A DNA stretch of 64,000 nt, taken from JBDKFK01 sp039798745 (lineage in GTDB: Bacteria; Patescibacteriota; Microgenomatia; UBA1406; GWC2-37-13). A program made the translations under genes and the position numbers. Below the pieces are notes generated by a model. That model was not told the origin of the DNA, did no database searches, and worked only from the letters and a program-made list of their open reading frames with translations. The stretch covers positions 1 to 64,000 of the forward strand of contig JBDKFK010000003.1 in the NCBI GenBank assembly GCA_039798745.1, written 5' to 3'. Shown here in pieces: positions 14,205 through 23,107 of this stretch. Positions within the stretch are counted from its first letter, which is position 1, and every line of letters starts with the position of its first letter.

Positions 14205-16976
14205 TCATAAGACATCTTCATGCAGGGGGAGAGTAAAAGAAAACGTAGAGCCTATCTGTTTGTTGCTTGTAAACTGAATAGTACCGCCGTGGCGTTTTAT
14301 GATTTCATAGGAGATATAGAGACCGATACCAAGGCCTGGATATGTTTTCTCTTTTGGTCCTTCTACCCGGTAGAAACGTTTGAAGATATTTTTATGGTAT
14401 TTTTCGTCAATGCCGATACCAAAGTCCTGCACCTGGACTACTGCGGTGTCCTTTTTCTGAGATATGCGTACAATTATTTTGTCGGCTTTAGGAGAGTATT
14501 TAATGGCGTTGGTCAGAAGATTTACTAGTACTTGATCAATACGGAAAACGTCTCCCGTTATTTTTCGTTCGACTGCCCCTTCAAGTATTATCTTATGTTT
14601 TTTTGTGGTAGTCTGAATATTCTCTATAGTTTGTTTTACCAGCTTATTCAGATCAAACTCCTCCTGTTGAAACTCCAGCTTGCCGTGTTTCAATCTTGAA
14701 ATGTCCAGTAGATCACGAACAAGCATATTAAGGTTGTCTATCTGATGATTCATCTTACTCAGGTATTCACTCACCGTTTCTTTATTTGTCTTTCCGTTAT
14801 GTTTCTGCAACACCTGGGTATACAGTTTAAGACTGGTGACTGGTGTTTTTAGTTCATGAGAGGCAATAGAGATAAAATCATCACGCAGAACAATAGCTTT
14901 TTGAGCATCAGAGTATAATCTTGCGTTTTCAATTGCCAAAGAGGCTCTGTTTGCCAGCTCCTGTGCCAGGTGGAGATCGGAGGTATTAAAGTGCCGGTGG
15001 CTGTCGATTGAGTGCAGAGTAAGCGCGCCGATAGTTGTTTTATATATACTCAGCGGCACGGTTATAGCAGATTGGCTCCGGAGACGCTGCAATGCCTTTT
15101 TATGGTTTTCATTTCTAGCCATTCGTTTAATATCATGTTCAGTAACTTCTTTTATAAGTAACGGCTGTTTTGTCTGTAATACATGAGCTATCATTGTTTT
15201 GCCACCCGGCTGTGAAGGGAATCGTTTTGTATAATCTTCTACTATTCGCTGCATCTTTGGGTCACGCGCTGAAATAATGATTTCGGTGTTATCATTTTTT
15301 TTTGGCAGATACACCATACACCAGTCTGCAAGTTTTTTAACCGCCATCTTCCCGACAGCTTTCAGGGTTGATTGGTAATCCAGCGATGAAGAAAATAATT
15401 TACTTGCTTCCGAAAGAAACTCGGTATTTTCGTCCGCTTTCTTTTTTTCTGTTATATCGCGGGCAATTTTTGATGCTCCGATTATGACCCCAGCGGAGTT
15501 TCTTATCGGTGAGACGGTGAGTGATACATCTATAATCCGTTTATCCTTTGTTATCCTTTTAGTCTCGTAGTGTGCTACCCGATGGCCCTGTTTAAGCCGG
15601 TTTATAATTGTAGCAAAATCATTGCGTCTCTCAGGCGGTATGAGCGTTTCTACTGGTTTTCCGATAATTTCCTCAGGTGTGTAGCCATACAGCCGTTGAG
15701 CTCCTTTATTCCAGCTCGTAATTAGACCGTTTAGATCCTTGCTGATAATAGCATCATCAGAAGATTCGACGATCGCGGCGAGACGACTCTGTGTTTCTTC
15801 TTGTTTCCTTAGTGTTTCGTTAAGCGTTAGTAATTCTTCATTGGCTGATTGCAGCTCTTCCTGCGATGTTTCTAATTCTTCATTCGTTGTCTGTAGTTCT
15901 TCATTATTGACTACCAGTTCCTCGTTCGTAGATTGAAGCTCTTCGGTCATGTTACTAAGTTCTTTAATAATAGAATCAGCATAGGTTCGTGTGAGATTGA
16001 GAGCTTCGCGCAACATCTCGATTTTTTTCTCCTGGGGAATATAATCGGTCGTTGATTGCAGATTGTTGCCAGTATTATGTATAGCTGGTCGTTTAGAAGA
16101 GCTGAGTTTTTCCTCCATTTTTTTCTGGTAGGTAACCACATGGTTAAGGACGTTATGTTTAGAAGGGATCTTAGAGTATATTTTATGCTTACTGTCTACC
16201 ATATGAAATAAATGTTTATGTGTCCCTACACTTTCAGAGTCACCCAGAACCAGGAACCCATGATTATGCAGCGCATAGTGAAATAAGGGAAGTATTTTTT
16301 TTTGCAGCGTCTGATTGAGATAAATAAATACGTTGAGACAGCTTACCATATCAAGGTTTGAAAACGGCGGATCCTGCGCCAGATCATGTACCGCAAACAC
16401 ACACATATCCCGAATTTTTTTAATAACTCTGTATTTAGTATCATTTTTTTCAAAAAAACGCTTCAATCGATCAGGAGAAACCTGATCACCAATAGATGAT
16501 GAGTATATCCCCTGACGCGCGTATTCAATGGCTTCGCTGCTTATATCTGTGGCAAAAATCTGTATAGGTACCTCAATCGATTTTTTCTCTAAAAATTCGA
16601 CAAACGATATTGCCATTGAGTATGCCTCTTCTCCTGTCGCGCTGCCAGCAATCCAGATACGAATAGGTTGTGAATGATGATTATGCTTCACCAGTCTGGG
16701 AAAGACCAGTGTTTGAAGCGCTTTAAATTTGTCAGGATCCCGGAAGAATCGGGTAACATGTATAAGCAAATCGTTCCTTAACGCGCTAGCCTCGGAGGGG
16801 TTACTGCGAAGGTAGGTAAGGTACCTATGTACTGAAGTAATTTTATGAAGAGCCATGCGCCTCCCTATACGTCGGCTCATGGTAGTATGCTTATACTCTG
16901 CAAAATCTATCCCTATCTGTTCATGGAGCAGCTGGAAGATCTGACTAAGATTGTATTCCTTATGTTTATTGGCCAT
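14205..16976 (-). CDS. CheR-PAS-GAF-histidine kinase fusion
   Basis: The domain order in this 923-residue protein is readable. A CheR methyltransferase (about 1-275) shows LIHVTRFFRDP and the SAM site GSATGEEAYSMA at 111-122. A long coiled coil (about 325-400) follows, made of LQSTNEEL/LQTTNEEL repeats. A PAS domain (about 400-520), a GAF domain (about 530-680), a HisKA box SHELKTPVTSLK (His near 705) and an HATPase domain (NAIKYS near 820, then GIGL) complete it. Known relatives are CheB-CheR-PAS-kinase fusions; here CheB is absent and no chemoreceptor gene is nearby. Its partner could be the receiver protein at 21402. Confidence 0.92.
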   Translation of the reverse strand: MANKHKEYNLSQIFQLLHEQIGIDFAEYKHTTMSRRIGRRMALHKITSVHRYLTYLRSNPSEASALRNDLLIHVTRFFRDPDKFKALQTLVFPRLVKHNHHSQPIRIWIAGSATGEEAYSMAISFVEFLEKKSIEVPIQIFATDISSEAIEYARQGIYSSSIGDQVSPDRLKRFFEKNDTKYRVIKKIRDMCVFAVHDLAQDPPFSNLDMVSCLNVFIYLNQTLQKKILPLFHYALHNHGFLVLGDSESVGTHKHLFHMVDSKHKIYSKIPSKHNVLNHVVTYQKKMEEKLSSSKRPAIHNTGNNLQSTTDYIPQEKKIEMLREALNLTRTYADSIIKELSNMTEELQSTNEELVVNNEELQTTNEELETSQEELQSANEELLTLNETLRKQEETQSRLAAIVESSDDAIISKDLNGLITSWNKGAQRLYGYTPEEIIGKPVETLIPPERRNDFATIINRLKQGHRVAHYETKRITKDKRIIDVSLTVSPIRNSAGVIIGASKIARDITEKKKADENTEFLSEASKLFSSSLDYQSTLKAVGKMAVKKLADWCMVYLPKKNDNTEIIISARDPKMQRIVEDYTKRFPSQPGGKTMIAHVLQTKQPLLIKEVTEHDIKRMARNENHKKALQRLRSQSAITVPLSIYKTTIGALTLHSIDSHRHFNTSDLHLAQELANRASLAIENARLYSDAQKAIVLRDDFISIASHELKTPVTSLKLYTQVLQKHNGKTNKETVSEYLSKMNHQIDNLNMLVRDLLDISRLKHGKLEFQQEEFDLNKLVKQTIENIQTTTKKHKIILEGAVERKITGDVFRIDQVLVNLLTNAIKYSPKADKIIVRISQKKDTAVVQVQDFGIGIDEKYHKNIFKRFYRVEGPKEKTYPGLGIGLYISYEIIKRHGGTIQFTSNKQIGSTFSFTLPLHEDVL

Positions 16977-17050
16977 AGCATTACACTCAAGAAATCTCCA
17001 ATTGTATCTTATTTATATATCACCAGCGTAAGAAATAAGTAAGATAGTAT

Positions 17051-17081
17051 GAGGGCATTCCGGAAAATCCGGAATGCCCTC
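17051..17081 (-). terminator. Perfect 14-bp hairpin after the 17101 gene
   Basis: GAGGGCATTCCGGA (17051-17064) and its exact complement (17068-17081) flank a 3-nt AAA loop. It lies 20 nt past the stop of the minus-strand gene that ends at 17101, so termination is likely, although the T run afterwards is poor. Confidence 0.6.
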
Positions 17082-17100
17082 TCAGGCTGTAATGTCTCCT

Positions 17101-18006
17101 TTACTCTTCAAGAGGGATACTCTCTTTTAGCATTGTGACGACCGATTCGTTTAGGCCGTTTACACCGAACAGCCAAATCTGGCTTACACCCGCGTCGCGG
17201 GCAAGTGTCAGATTACGCTGAAGAATTACCGGTGACACAAAACCTGAACCATATCCGTCGTCAAGCACACCAAACGAGGGAACAAATCGTGACCCGTAGC
17301 GTTCTACACCGCATCGCAAAATATGAGCCATCTGCTCATCGGTCGGATCGGTATCTTTCATATACAGATCCAGGTGCAGAGAGACTTCGGGGTAGTCGAG
17401 TGGATCAAAGTGCATTCCGGCAAGACGCAAAAACAGAGGATCAAGCCCCATCGTTGTATGCGTACGCCAGATATGTACAGGTTTAGTCCGCGCAAGAAGC
17501 CAGTGGTTGAGAAACTCCTTGTTGTCGCGCCAGCTTCTGGCCGATGAAGGCAGCTGTTGAAGCGGCATTTCCATATCCCACAGTACAGGCAGATCGGCTG
17601 CGTCGTTTGCTACCCGTTGCACTGCTGCTGAGTCGGACCATGTGCCGGGGTAGTAGCCTTCGTCATGCGAAAGCACTGGCCAGAAATATACTTCGCGGAC
17701 ATGGGGATATTCGCGAAGTATGGTTGAGCGCAGAGCAAGAAACTCCGCGCGTGATGGAGCAGCAACTGCGAGTGTTACGGGAAATGTGATATAGTTCAGC
17801 TGCTTAAGTCTCCATGGATTGGGAAATTCTTCGTACAAGCCTACCTGTATGGTTTTTGGCAGGTCAGTCGGCTTGCTGTAACCACAGTTGCCGTAAGCGC
17901 TCCACGGAAGCACACGATGTCCGGTGGACCACTCTACAACCGAAGCCGCCATCCAGAGTAATGTGAAGACACAGCCTAGGATGATAAGCCTTCGTATGTG
18001 ACGCAT
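17101..18006 (-). CDS. Unknown secreted or membrane-anchored protein
   Basis: From ATG 18006 this is a 301-residue protein with a basic N-terminus and one hydrophobic helix (LIILGCVFTLLWMAASVV), so the rest is extracytoplasmic. I chose this start because GGAGG lies 7 nt upstream; an ATG at 18024 precedes that site. The body alternates strands and helices with VREVYFWPVLSHDEGYYPG, LPVLWDMEMP and VSQIWLFGVNG, which recalls a TIM-barrel glycoside-hydrolase-like fold. No catalytic motif is certain. Codons are richer in G and C than its neighbours'. Confidence 0.6.
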   Translation of the reverse strand: MRHIRRLIILGCVFTLLWMAASVVEWSTGHRVLPWSAYGNCGYSKPTDLPKTIQVGLYEEFPNPWRLKQLNYITFPVTLAVAAPSRAEFLALRSTILREYPHVREVYFWPVLSHDEGYYPGTWSDSAAVQRVANDAADLPVLWDMEMPLQQLPSSARSWRDNKEFLNHWLLARTKPVHIWRTHTTMGLDPLFLRLAGMHFDPLDYPEVSLHLDLYMKDTDPTDEQMAHILRCGVERYGSRFVPSFGVLDDGYGSGFVSPVILQRNLTLARDAGVSQIWLFGVNGLNESVVTMLKESIPLEE

Positions 18007-18242
18007 GAGATGCCTCCATTTCATCTAGTGGCGTGATTGCCATACGATGAGGAAAGGATAACTACAGTTTTCAATGTGCTTCATACACATCGAAAGGACT
18101 GCAGTTTATCCCGCGATGAGGATGAAACACACCATTATACAATGAACGATTTGTTAAACACGGGGTAATATAATAATAGTGACATTGTCGCATAAGAACG
18201 CTTCATCATAGTATTATGCATATATAAAGGGTATAATGAGGA

Positions 18243-18656
18243 ATGACTCCTGAGCCATATTACACCCCCCGAAAAATTATTTTGCTCTGTATTGGGTTTC
18301 TCGCTATAGCGCTCGCCGCGCTTGGGGTTCTTATGCCCGTACTTCCTGCGGTGCCGTTTCTTGTGGTGGCTCTCTGGGCTTTCGCGCGAGCTGATGAACG
18401 GATGCATCACTGGCTTATCCAGATTCCCATTTTCAGACACGTCATGAAGCATGCAATCTACTTTGAAAAACATCGCTCGCTTACGTGGGGAGTAAAGGTG
18501 CTTACGCAGGTCGGATCATGGAGTTCCTTCTTTCTTTTGTTTCTTATTAAGGCAAATATCATTATTATCATAGTTTCTTTCGTTTGTGCGGTTTTATGCA
18601 GTATTATTATGTGGATTATTCCTACAATAAAACACGAACACACCTCTATAGGATGA
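18243..18656 (+). CDS. DUF454 (YbaN-like) membrane protein
   Basis: This 137-residue protein matches the YbaN/DUF454 pattern LGVLMPVLPAVPFLVVALWAFARADERMHHWL. It has one hydrophobic pair at the N-terminus and two more helices at the C-terminus. Function is unknown. TATAAT (18232-18237) ends 5 nt before the ATG. Confidence 0.88.
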   Translation: MTPEPYYTPRKIILLCIGFLAIALAALGVLMPVLPAVPFLVVALWAFARADERMHHWLIQIPIFRHVMKHAIYFEKHRSLTWGVKVLTQVGSWSSFFLLFLIKANIIIIIVSFVCAVLCSIIMWIIPTIKHEHTSIG

Positions 18657-18718
18657 CGCTACATATAAGCTCATTTAATGATTGCGGTAGCCTTTTTTTA
18701 CATATATAATAAATATTC

Positions 18719-19900
18719 ATGATAAAACAAAATAGAAACCTAGCAATTATCGCCCTTGTCGCAGTAGTGAACGCTCTTGGCTACGGTATCATCATCCCGA
18801 TACTTTACTCCTACTCAATGAAGTTCGGACTCACAGACTTTCAGAATGGTCTGTTATTTGCGACGTTTTCATTGTTCCAGTTTTTGTCGACACCTATCAT
18901 CGGACGGTTATCCGACAAGTACGGCAGGCGGCCGCTTCTTATAATGTCTATTGCGGGAACAGCAGTATCGTTTGTCATGCTCGCTTTTGCACCTAATATA
19001 CTATTTCTATTCTTGGCACGTTCACTTGATGGTATAACCGCAGGTAATATACCGGTCGCTTCGGCCGTAATAACTGACACCACTGAGCCCAAGGATCGTG
19101 CTAAAGGATTTGGAATCATCGGCGCCTCATTTGGTTTTGGCTTTATTTTTGGTCCCATAATATCTGCCTTAACTGTAGGTATTAATCCGGCATACCCATT
19201 TCTTATCGCGGCTGCCGTTTCAGTCGTTGCTGTTATCATTACCGCGCTCTTTCTGCCGGAAACAAATAAGCATATCGGAGAGACAAAACATGACAAGCTT
19301 TTTGATTTTGGAAAACTGCTTCATGCATTAACCAATAAGACAGTTGGTACTACACTTATTCTAACCTTGCTCTACAATACAGCGTTTTCTATGTTTATCT
19401 ACGCATTCCAGTCAGCATCGATTAAGGTATATCACATGAGCGCCAACCAGATTTCGCTCATATTTAGCATCTTTGGAGTAATTGGTCTTATTTCTCAGTT
19501 GATATTACTGAGTCTTGTTACCAAAACATTTGGCATAAAAAGAACATTCACGACATCGTTGCTTTTGGTTGGTGTAGCTTTTATTGCCATGTACTACACA
19601 TCTACCATTCCGGCTTTTATTGCGGCAAATATTGCTCTTGCACTGGTCAACGCCTATGTACAACCCTTAAGTCAGACCATTCTTTCGGAAGAGACCGATC
19701 CTAAAGAACAGGGAGAGATGCAGGGCCTGAATGCTTCATATATGAGTATCGGACAGATTGTAGGGCCTATACTGGCGGGAGTCGCGGCAACCTTCTCCAT
19801 AAGTTCACCATTTATCGGAGCTGGTTTACTTGTTATTGCGTGCTATTTTTTGTCATTCCAGATCTTTGCTCATCTTCCCAAGAAAACTATTACACCCTAA
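18719..19900 (+). CDS. MFS transporter (drug-efflux-like)
   Basis: This 393-residue protein has twelve hydrophobic segments and the MFS motif A GRLSDKYGRRPLL between helices 2 and 3. The central cytoplasmic loop separates two six-helix halves, and FGFIFGPIISA resembles motif C of proton-coupled antiporters. It resembles TetA/Bmr-like exporters, but substrate is unknown. TATAAT (18705-18710) ends 8 nt before the ATG. Confidence 0.9.
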   Translation: MIKQNRNLAIIALVAVVNALGYGIIIPILYSYSMKFGLTDFQNGLLFATFSLFQFLSTPIIGRLSDKYGRRPLLIMSIAGTAVSFVMLAFAPNILFLFLARSLDGITAGNIPVASAVITDTTEPKDRAKGFGIIGASFGFGFIFGPIISALTVGINPAYPFLIAAAVSVVAVIITALFLPETNKHIGETKHDKLFDFGKLLHALTNKTVGTTLILTLLYNTAFSMFIYAFQSASIKVYHMSANQISLIFSIFGVIGLISQLILLSLVTKTFGIKRTFTTSLLLVGVAFIAMYYTSTIPAFIAANIALALVNAYVQPLSQTILSEETDPKEQGEMQGLNASYMSIGQIVGPILAGVAATFSISSPFIGAGLLVIACYFLSFQIFAHLPKKTITP

Positions 19901-19939
19901 AAGCAGACAATCTAGTCGTGGTATAATTACTATAGTATC

Positions 19940-21412
19940 ATGAGAAGATTATTTCACTACCTCAATCCAATCGCTCATCTGGGAGAACGAACGTATTCGG
20001 TAATCTTTCCTTTATTGACTACAACAATAAGCTGTATCTTGCTCGAACTGTACGCGTATAAGATTGCTCAAAATCCTGACGCCATCAATATGTTGGCAAT
20101 TGTTCTGTTTATTGGGTATATTATCTATTTTGCTTTCCGTGAGGGTATCCGAGGCGGATTTATAGCAACTACCGTTACCGTACTCTATTACGTATATATC
20201 ATTTATACCCGCAGGCATACAGGAGATCAGCTCATAACATCTATAGAAACGGTACTTGTTTTAACTTTCTTGTACTTGTTTATGGCCGGTATCATAGGGT
20301 GGCTAAAACAGACCATTGATGAGCTTATAGAAAAGGAAGCGGATGAAAAAAAACGTCTTCAGGCTATCATTCAGCAGCTTCCGGTGGGGGTTATTATTAC
20401 AGACAACAAAGGTACTATTGTGCAGGCGAACAAACAGGTAGATTATATACTTGATATGAAAGTTCCCCTCGGATTTGCCATCGGAAAAGAAATTCTTGTG
20501 CAGTCGGTGCAGGATGGCAAACCAAACGGTCCTCCTCAGCTACCGCTCATACAGACTCTCGCGAGCGGAAAACCTGTAGTGGGACAGGAGTTTACCATAC
20601 ATCACAGAAATGGAAAAAAAGTATACGTACAGGTAAGCGCTTCGGCTATACACAACCGCGAAGGTAACATTATCGCTGCCGCTTCGATTATAAGCGATAT
20701 TACATCACAGAAAGAAATGGAGGAACGAAAAGATGATTTCTTAAATATGGCCTCGCACGAACTGAAGACCCCTATTACCAGCATGAAACTCTATATCGAC
20801 TCTTTGATGGTGAAGATCGGAAAGTACAAAGATAACCGTGCTACAGCCATACTCAGGAATATCAATACACAAACAAGTAGGTTGCAAAAGCTGGTAAATG
20901 ATCTTCTGGATGTATCACGGCTGCAGACCGGAAAGTTGAGTTTTAGTAAGGAGGAGTTTAGGTTAGATGAACTGATTGAAGAAACAATTGAAATACTTCA
21001 GGGATCGACAAAAAAACAAAGCATACTATTTGTCAAAAAAACTCCGATAACAGTAAGCGCAGATAGATTTCGTGTTTATCAGGTACTGACCAATTTACTT
21101 ACAAATGCGATAAAATATTCCGGTGAGGGAACAAAGGTAAATATCCGTTTATATAAGCAAGAAGGAAGTGCAGTTGTCGAGATTCAGGACTTTGGGATCG
21201 GCATCGCCAAAGATCAGCAGAAGAAAATATTTGAGAGGCTGTATCAAGTTACCGATGACAAGGAAAAAACTTTCCCAGGATTTGGCATGGGTTTATACAT
21301 CTCAAAAGAGATTATAAAACGGCACAAAGGCGCTATCTGGGTAGAGAGCGAAAAGGAAAAAGGATCACATTTTTATTTTAGTTTACCGCTTGGAAAAAAA
21401 TATGTCTCATAA
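19940..21412 (+). CDS. Membrane PAS sensor histidine kinase
   Basis: This 490-residue protein has about four N-terminal membrane helices (residues 15-115). A PAS domain (about 135-255, LPVGVIITDNKGTIVQANKQVDYIL) and HisKA with SHELKTPITSMK (His near 273) follow. The HATPase domain shows LLTNAIKYS, DFGIGIAKD and GFGMGLYISKEI. Its kinase part closely resembles that of the 14205 fusion protein. The response regulator gene begins inside its last codons, so the two form a pair. TATAAT lies 12 nt before the ATG. Confidence 0.93.
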   Translation: MRRLFHYLNPIAHLGERTYSVIFPLLTTTISCILLELYAYKIAQNPDAINMLAIVLFIGYIIYFAFREGIRGGFIATTVTVLYYVYIIYTRRHTGDQLITSIETVLVLTFLYLFMAGIIGWLKQTIDELIEKEADEKKRLQAIIQQLPVGVIITDNKGTIVQANKQVDYILDMKVPLGFAIGKEILVQSVQDGKPNGPPQLPLIQTLASGKPVVGQEFTIHHRNGKKVYVQVSASAIHNREGNIIAAASIISDITSQKEMEERKDDFLNMASHELKTPITSMKLYIDSLMVKIGKYKDNRATAILRNINTQTSRLQKLVNDLLDVSRLQTGKLSFSKEEFRLDELIEETIEILQGSTKKQSILFVKKTPITVSADRFRVYQVLTNLLTNAIKYSGEGTKVNIRLYKQEGSAVVEIQDFGIGIAKDQQKKIFERLYQVTDDKEKTFPGFGMGLYISKEIIKRHKGAIWVESEKEKGSHFYFSLPLGKKYVS

Positions 21413-21761
21413 AATTCTTGTTGTAGACGACGATGAAGGCATTGTAGACGCTATTACGCTTATCCTTGAAGAGTCGGGATATACGGTTGATTCTACTCTA
21501 CAGGCAGAGGAGATCTATCGAAAAATACAGGTATTCAAACCCGACAGTATTCTGTTGGATGTACTTATGTCAGGACAAGACGGAAGAGAGATCTGCAAAA
21601 AACTGAAAGGTAACGGGATAACAAAACATATTCCCGTAATTATGATATCCGCGCATCCAACCGCAAAAGCGGGAGCGATTAAAAGCGGAGCTGATGATTT
21701 TCTGGAAAAGCCTTTTGAGGTAGACAACCTTCTTCATATGCTATCAAAGCATACGAGCTGA
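21402..21761 (+). CDS. Stand-alone response-regulator receiver protein
   Basis: This 119-residue receiver-only protein has the acidic pocket VVDDDEG (residues 7-13), phospho-acceptor D53 in ILLDVLM, the ISAH switch serine and EKPFE lysine. It has no output domain, so it works like CheY or Spo0F through protein contacts. The ATG at 21402 overlaps the kinase stop by 11 nt; a TTG at 21390 is less likely. Confidence 0.92.
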   Translation: MSHKILVVDDDEGIVDAITLILEESGYTVDSTLQAEEIYRKIQVFKPDSILLDVLMSGQDGREICKKLKGNGITKHIPVIMISAHPTAKAGAIKSGADDFLEKPFEVDNLLHMLSKHTS

Positions 21762-21805
21762 AATATCGCCATCTGCGGTGTTTGCTATAATATAAGTACG
21801 CCCAT

Positions 21806-23101
21806 ATGGAGATGCTCATCGTTTTGCTGCTTATTATTCTTAACGGCATCTTCGCGATGGCGGAAATAGCGATTGTTTCCGCCAGAAAATCTAAACTTCA
21901 GCAACTGGCACATGAAGGTAATCAGGGAGCGAAGATAGCCTTAGATCTTAGTAACAATCCAAATAGATTTCTATCTACGGTTCAGATAGGTATAACGCTT
22001 ATCGGTATTTTTGCGGGAGCCTTTGGCGGTGCTACAATTGCTGCAACTCTTTCGGGTAAACTGCGATTTATACCGTTTATCGGCGGCTATAGCGACGCTC
22101 TGGCTCTTGGTATTGTTGTTGTAAGCATTACATACCTTTCACTTATTATAGGTGAACTCGTTCCTAAGAGATTAGCCCTCAATAGCCCGGAAAAGATTGC
22201 TCTTTATATATCACGGCCGATGAACTCTTTATCCATTATCGCGGCTCCTTTCGTTACTCTGTTAAGTGTCTCCACTGACTGGATGCTACGCCTGCTACAG
22301 GTTGGTTCACCCAAAAAAGCCAGTGTGAGCGAAGAAGAAGTGAAAATGCTCATTCGTGAAGGGGCTCAGTCAGGGGTATTTCAGATCGCGGAGCAGGCAA
22401 TAGTCGAGAGAACTCTTCTCCTAAGCGATAAGAAAGTAAGCTCGCTTATGACATCACGGAAAGAGATTGTCTGGCTGAATATTGATAGCTCTTTCAAATC
22501 GCTAAGGAATACAATGGTGAATAACTCACACTCTCATTTTCCGGTCTGTCGGGATAATCTTGATAAAGTCATAGGCGTCGTACGGACCAAAACTGTTTTA
22601 ACAAGTTTTATGGCTGAGGAAAAAATAGATCTTAAGAAATCTCTTCATAAGCCGCTTTTTGTTCCGGAAAGTATGGACAGTCTGAAAGTTCTAGAACTGT
22701 TTAAGAAATCGGGGATTCACATGGCTTTAGTAATAGATGAGTACGGTAACGTGCAGGGATTGGTGGCTCTTGCTGATATTCTCAAGGCGATCGTTGGAGA
22801 TATTCCGACGATAAACGAACTTGAAGAAAAGGAGATAGTCAAAAGAGAGGATAATTCTTATCTGGTGGATGGACTAGTGAGTATAGACGAGTTTAAAGAG
22901 TATTTTAATATTAAAAAACTTCCTTCAGAAAAGTCCGGTATATATCACACAATCGGTGGTTTTGTAATGCATCAACTAGGCCATATACCGGTATCCGGAG
23001 ACAGGTTCGAGCATGGGGCATTCCGTTTCGAGGTTATGGATATGGACGGCAACAGAGTAGATAAAGTGTTGGTTACACCCCTCAAAAAATTTGTTGTATA
23101 A
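21806..23101 (+). CDS. CNNM/CorC-HlyC family membrane protein
   Basis: This 431-residue protein has an N-terminal DUF21 (CNNM) membrane domain starting LLLIILNGIFAMAEIAIVSARKSKL. Two CBS repeats follow (about 205-325, including MALVIDEYGNVQGLVALADIL), and a C-terminal CorC-HlyC domain ends it (GFVMHQLGHIPVSGD). Family members are linked to magnesium or divalent cation export; hemolysin is a historical label. TATAAT (21786-21791) lies 14 nt before the ATG. The convergent P-type ATPase ends 6 nt away. Confidence 0.92.
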   Translation: MEMLIVLLLIILNGIFAMAEIAIVSARKSKLQQLAHEGNQGAKIALDLSNNPNRFLSTVQIGITLIGIFAGAFGGATIAATLSGKLRFIPFIGGYSDALALGIVVVSITYLSLIIGELVPKRLALNSPEKIALYISRPMNSLSIIAAPFVTLLSVSTDWMLRLLQVGSPKKASVSEEEVKMLIREGAQSGVFQIAEQAIVERTLLLSDKKVSSLMTSRKEIVWLNIDSSFKSLRNTMVNNSHSHFPVCRDNLDKVIGVVRTKTVLTSFMAEEKIDLKKSLHKPLFVPESMDSLKVLELFKKSGIHMALVIDEYGNVQGLVALADILKAIVGDIPTINELEEKEIVKREDNSYLVDGLVSIDEFKEYFNIKKLPSEKSGIYHTIGGFVMHQLGHIPVSGDRFEHGAFRFEVMDMDGNRVDKVLVTPLKKFVV

Positions 23102-23107
23102 CCTGCC

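Noticed and set aside
21806..23101. Hemolysin toxin
   Set aside because: The HlyC/CorC name is historical; the DUF21, CBS and CorC domains point to cation transport.
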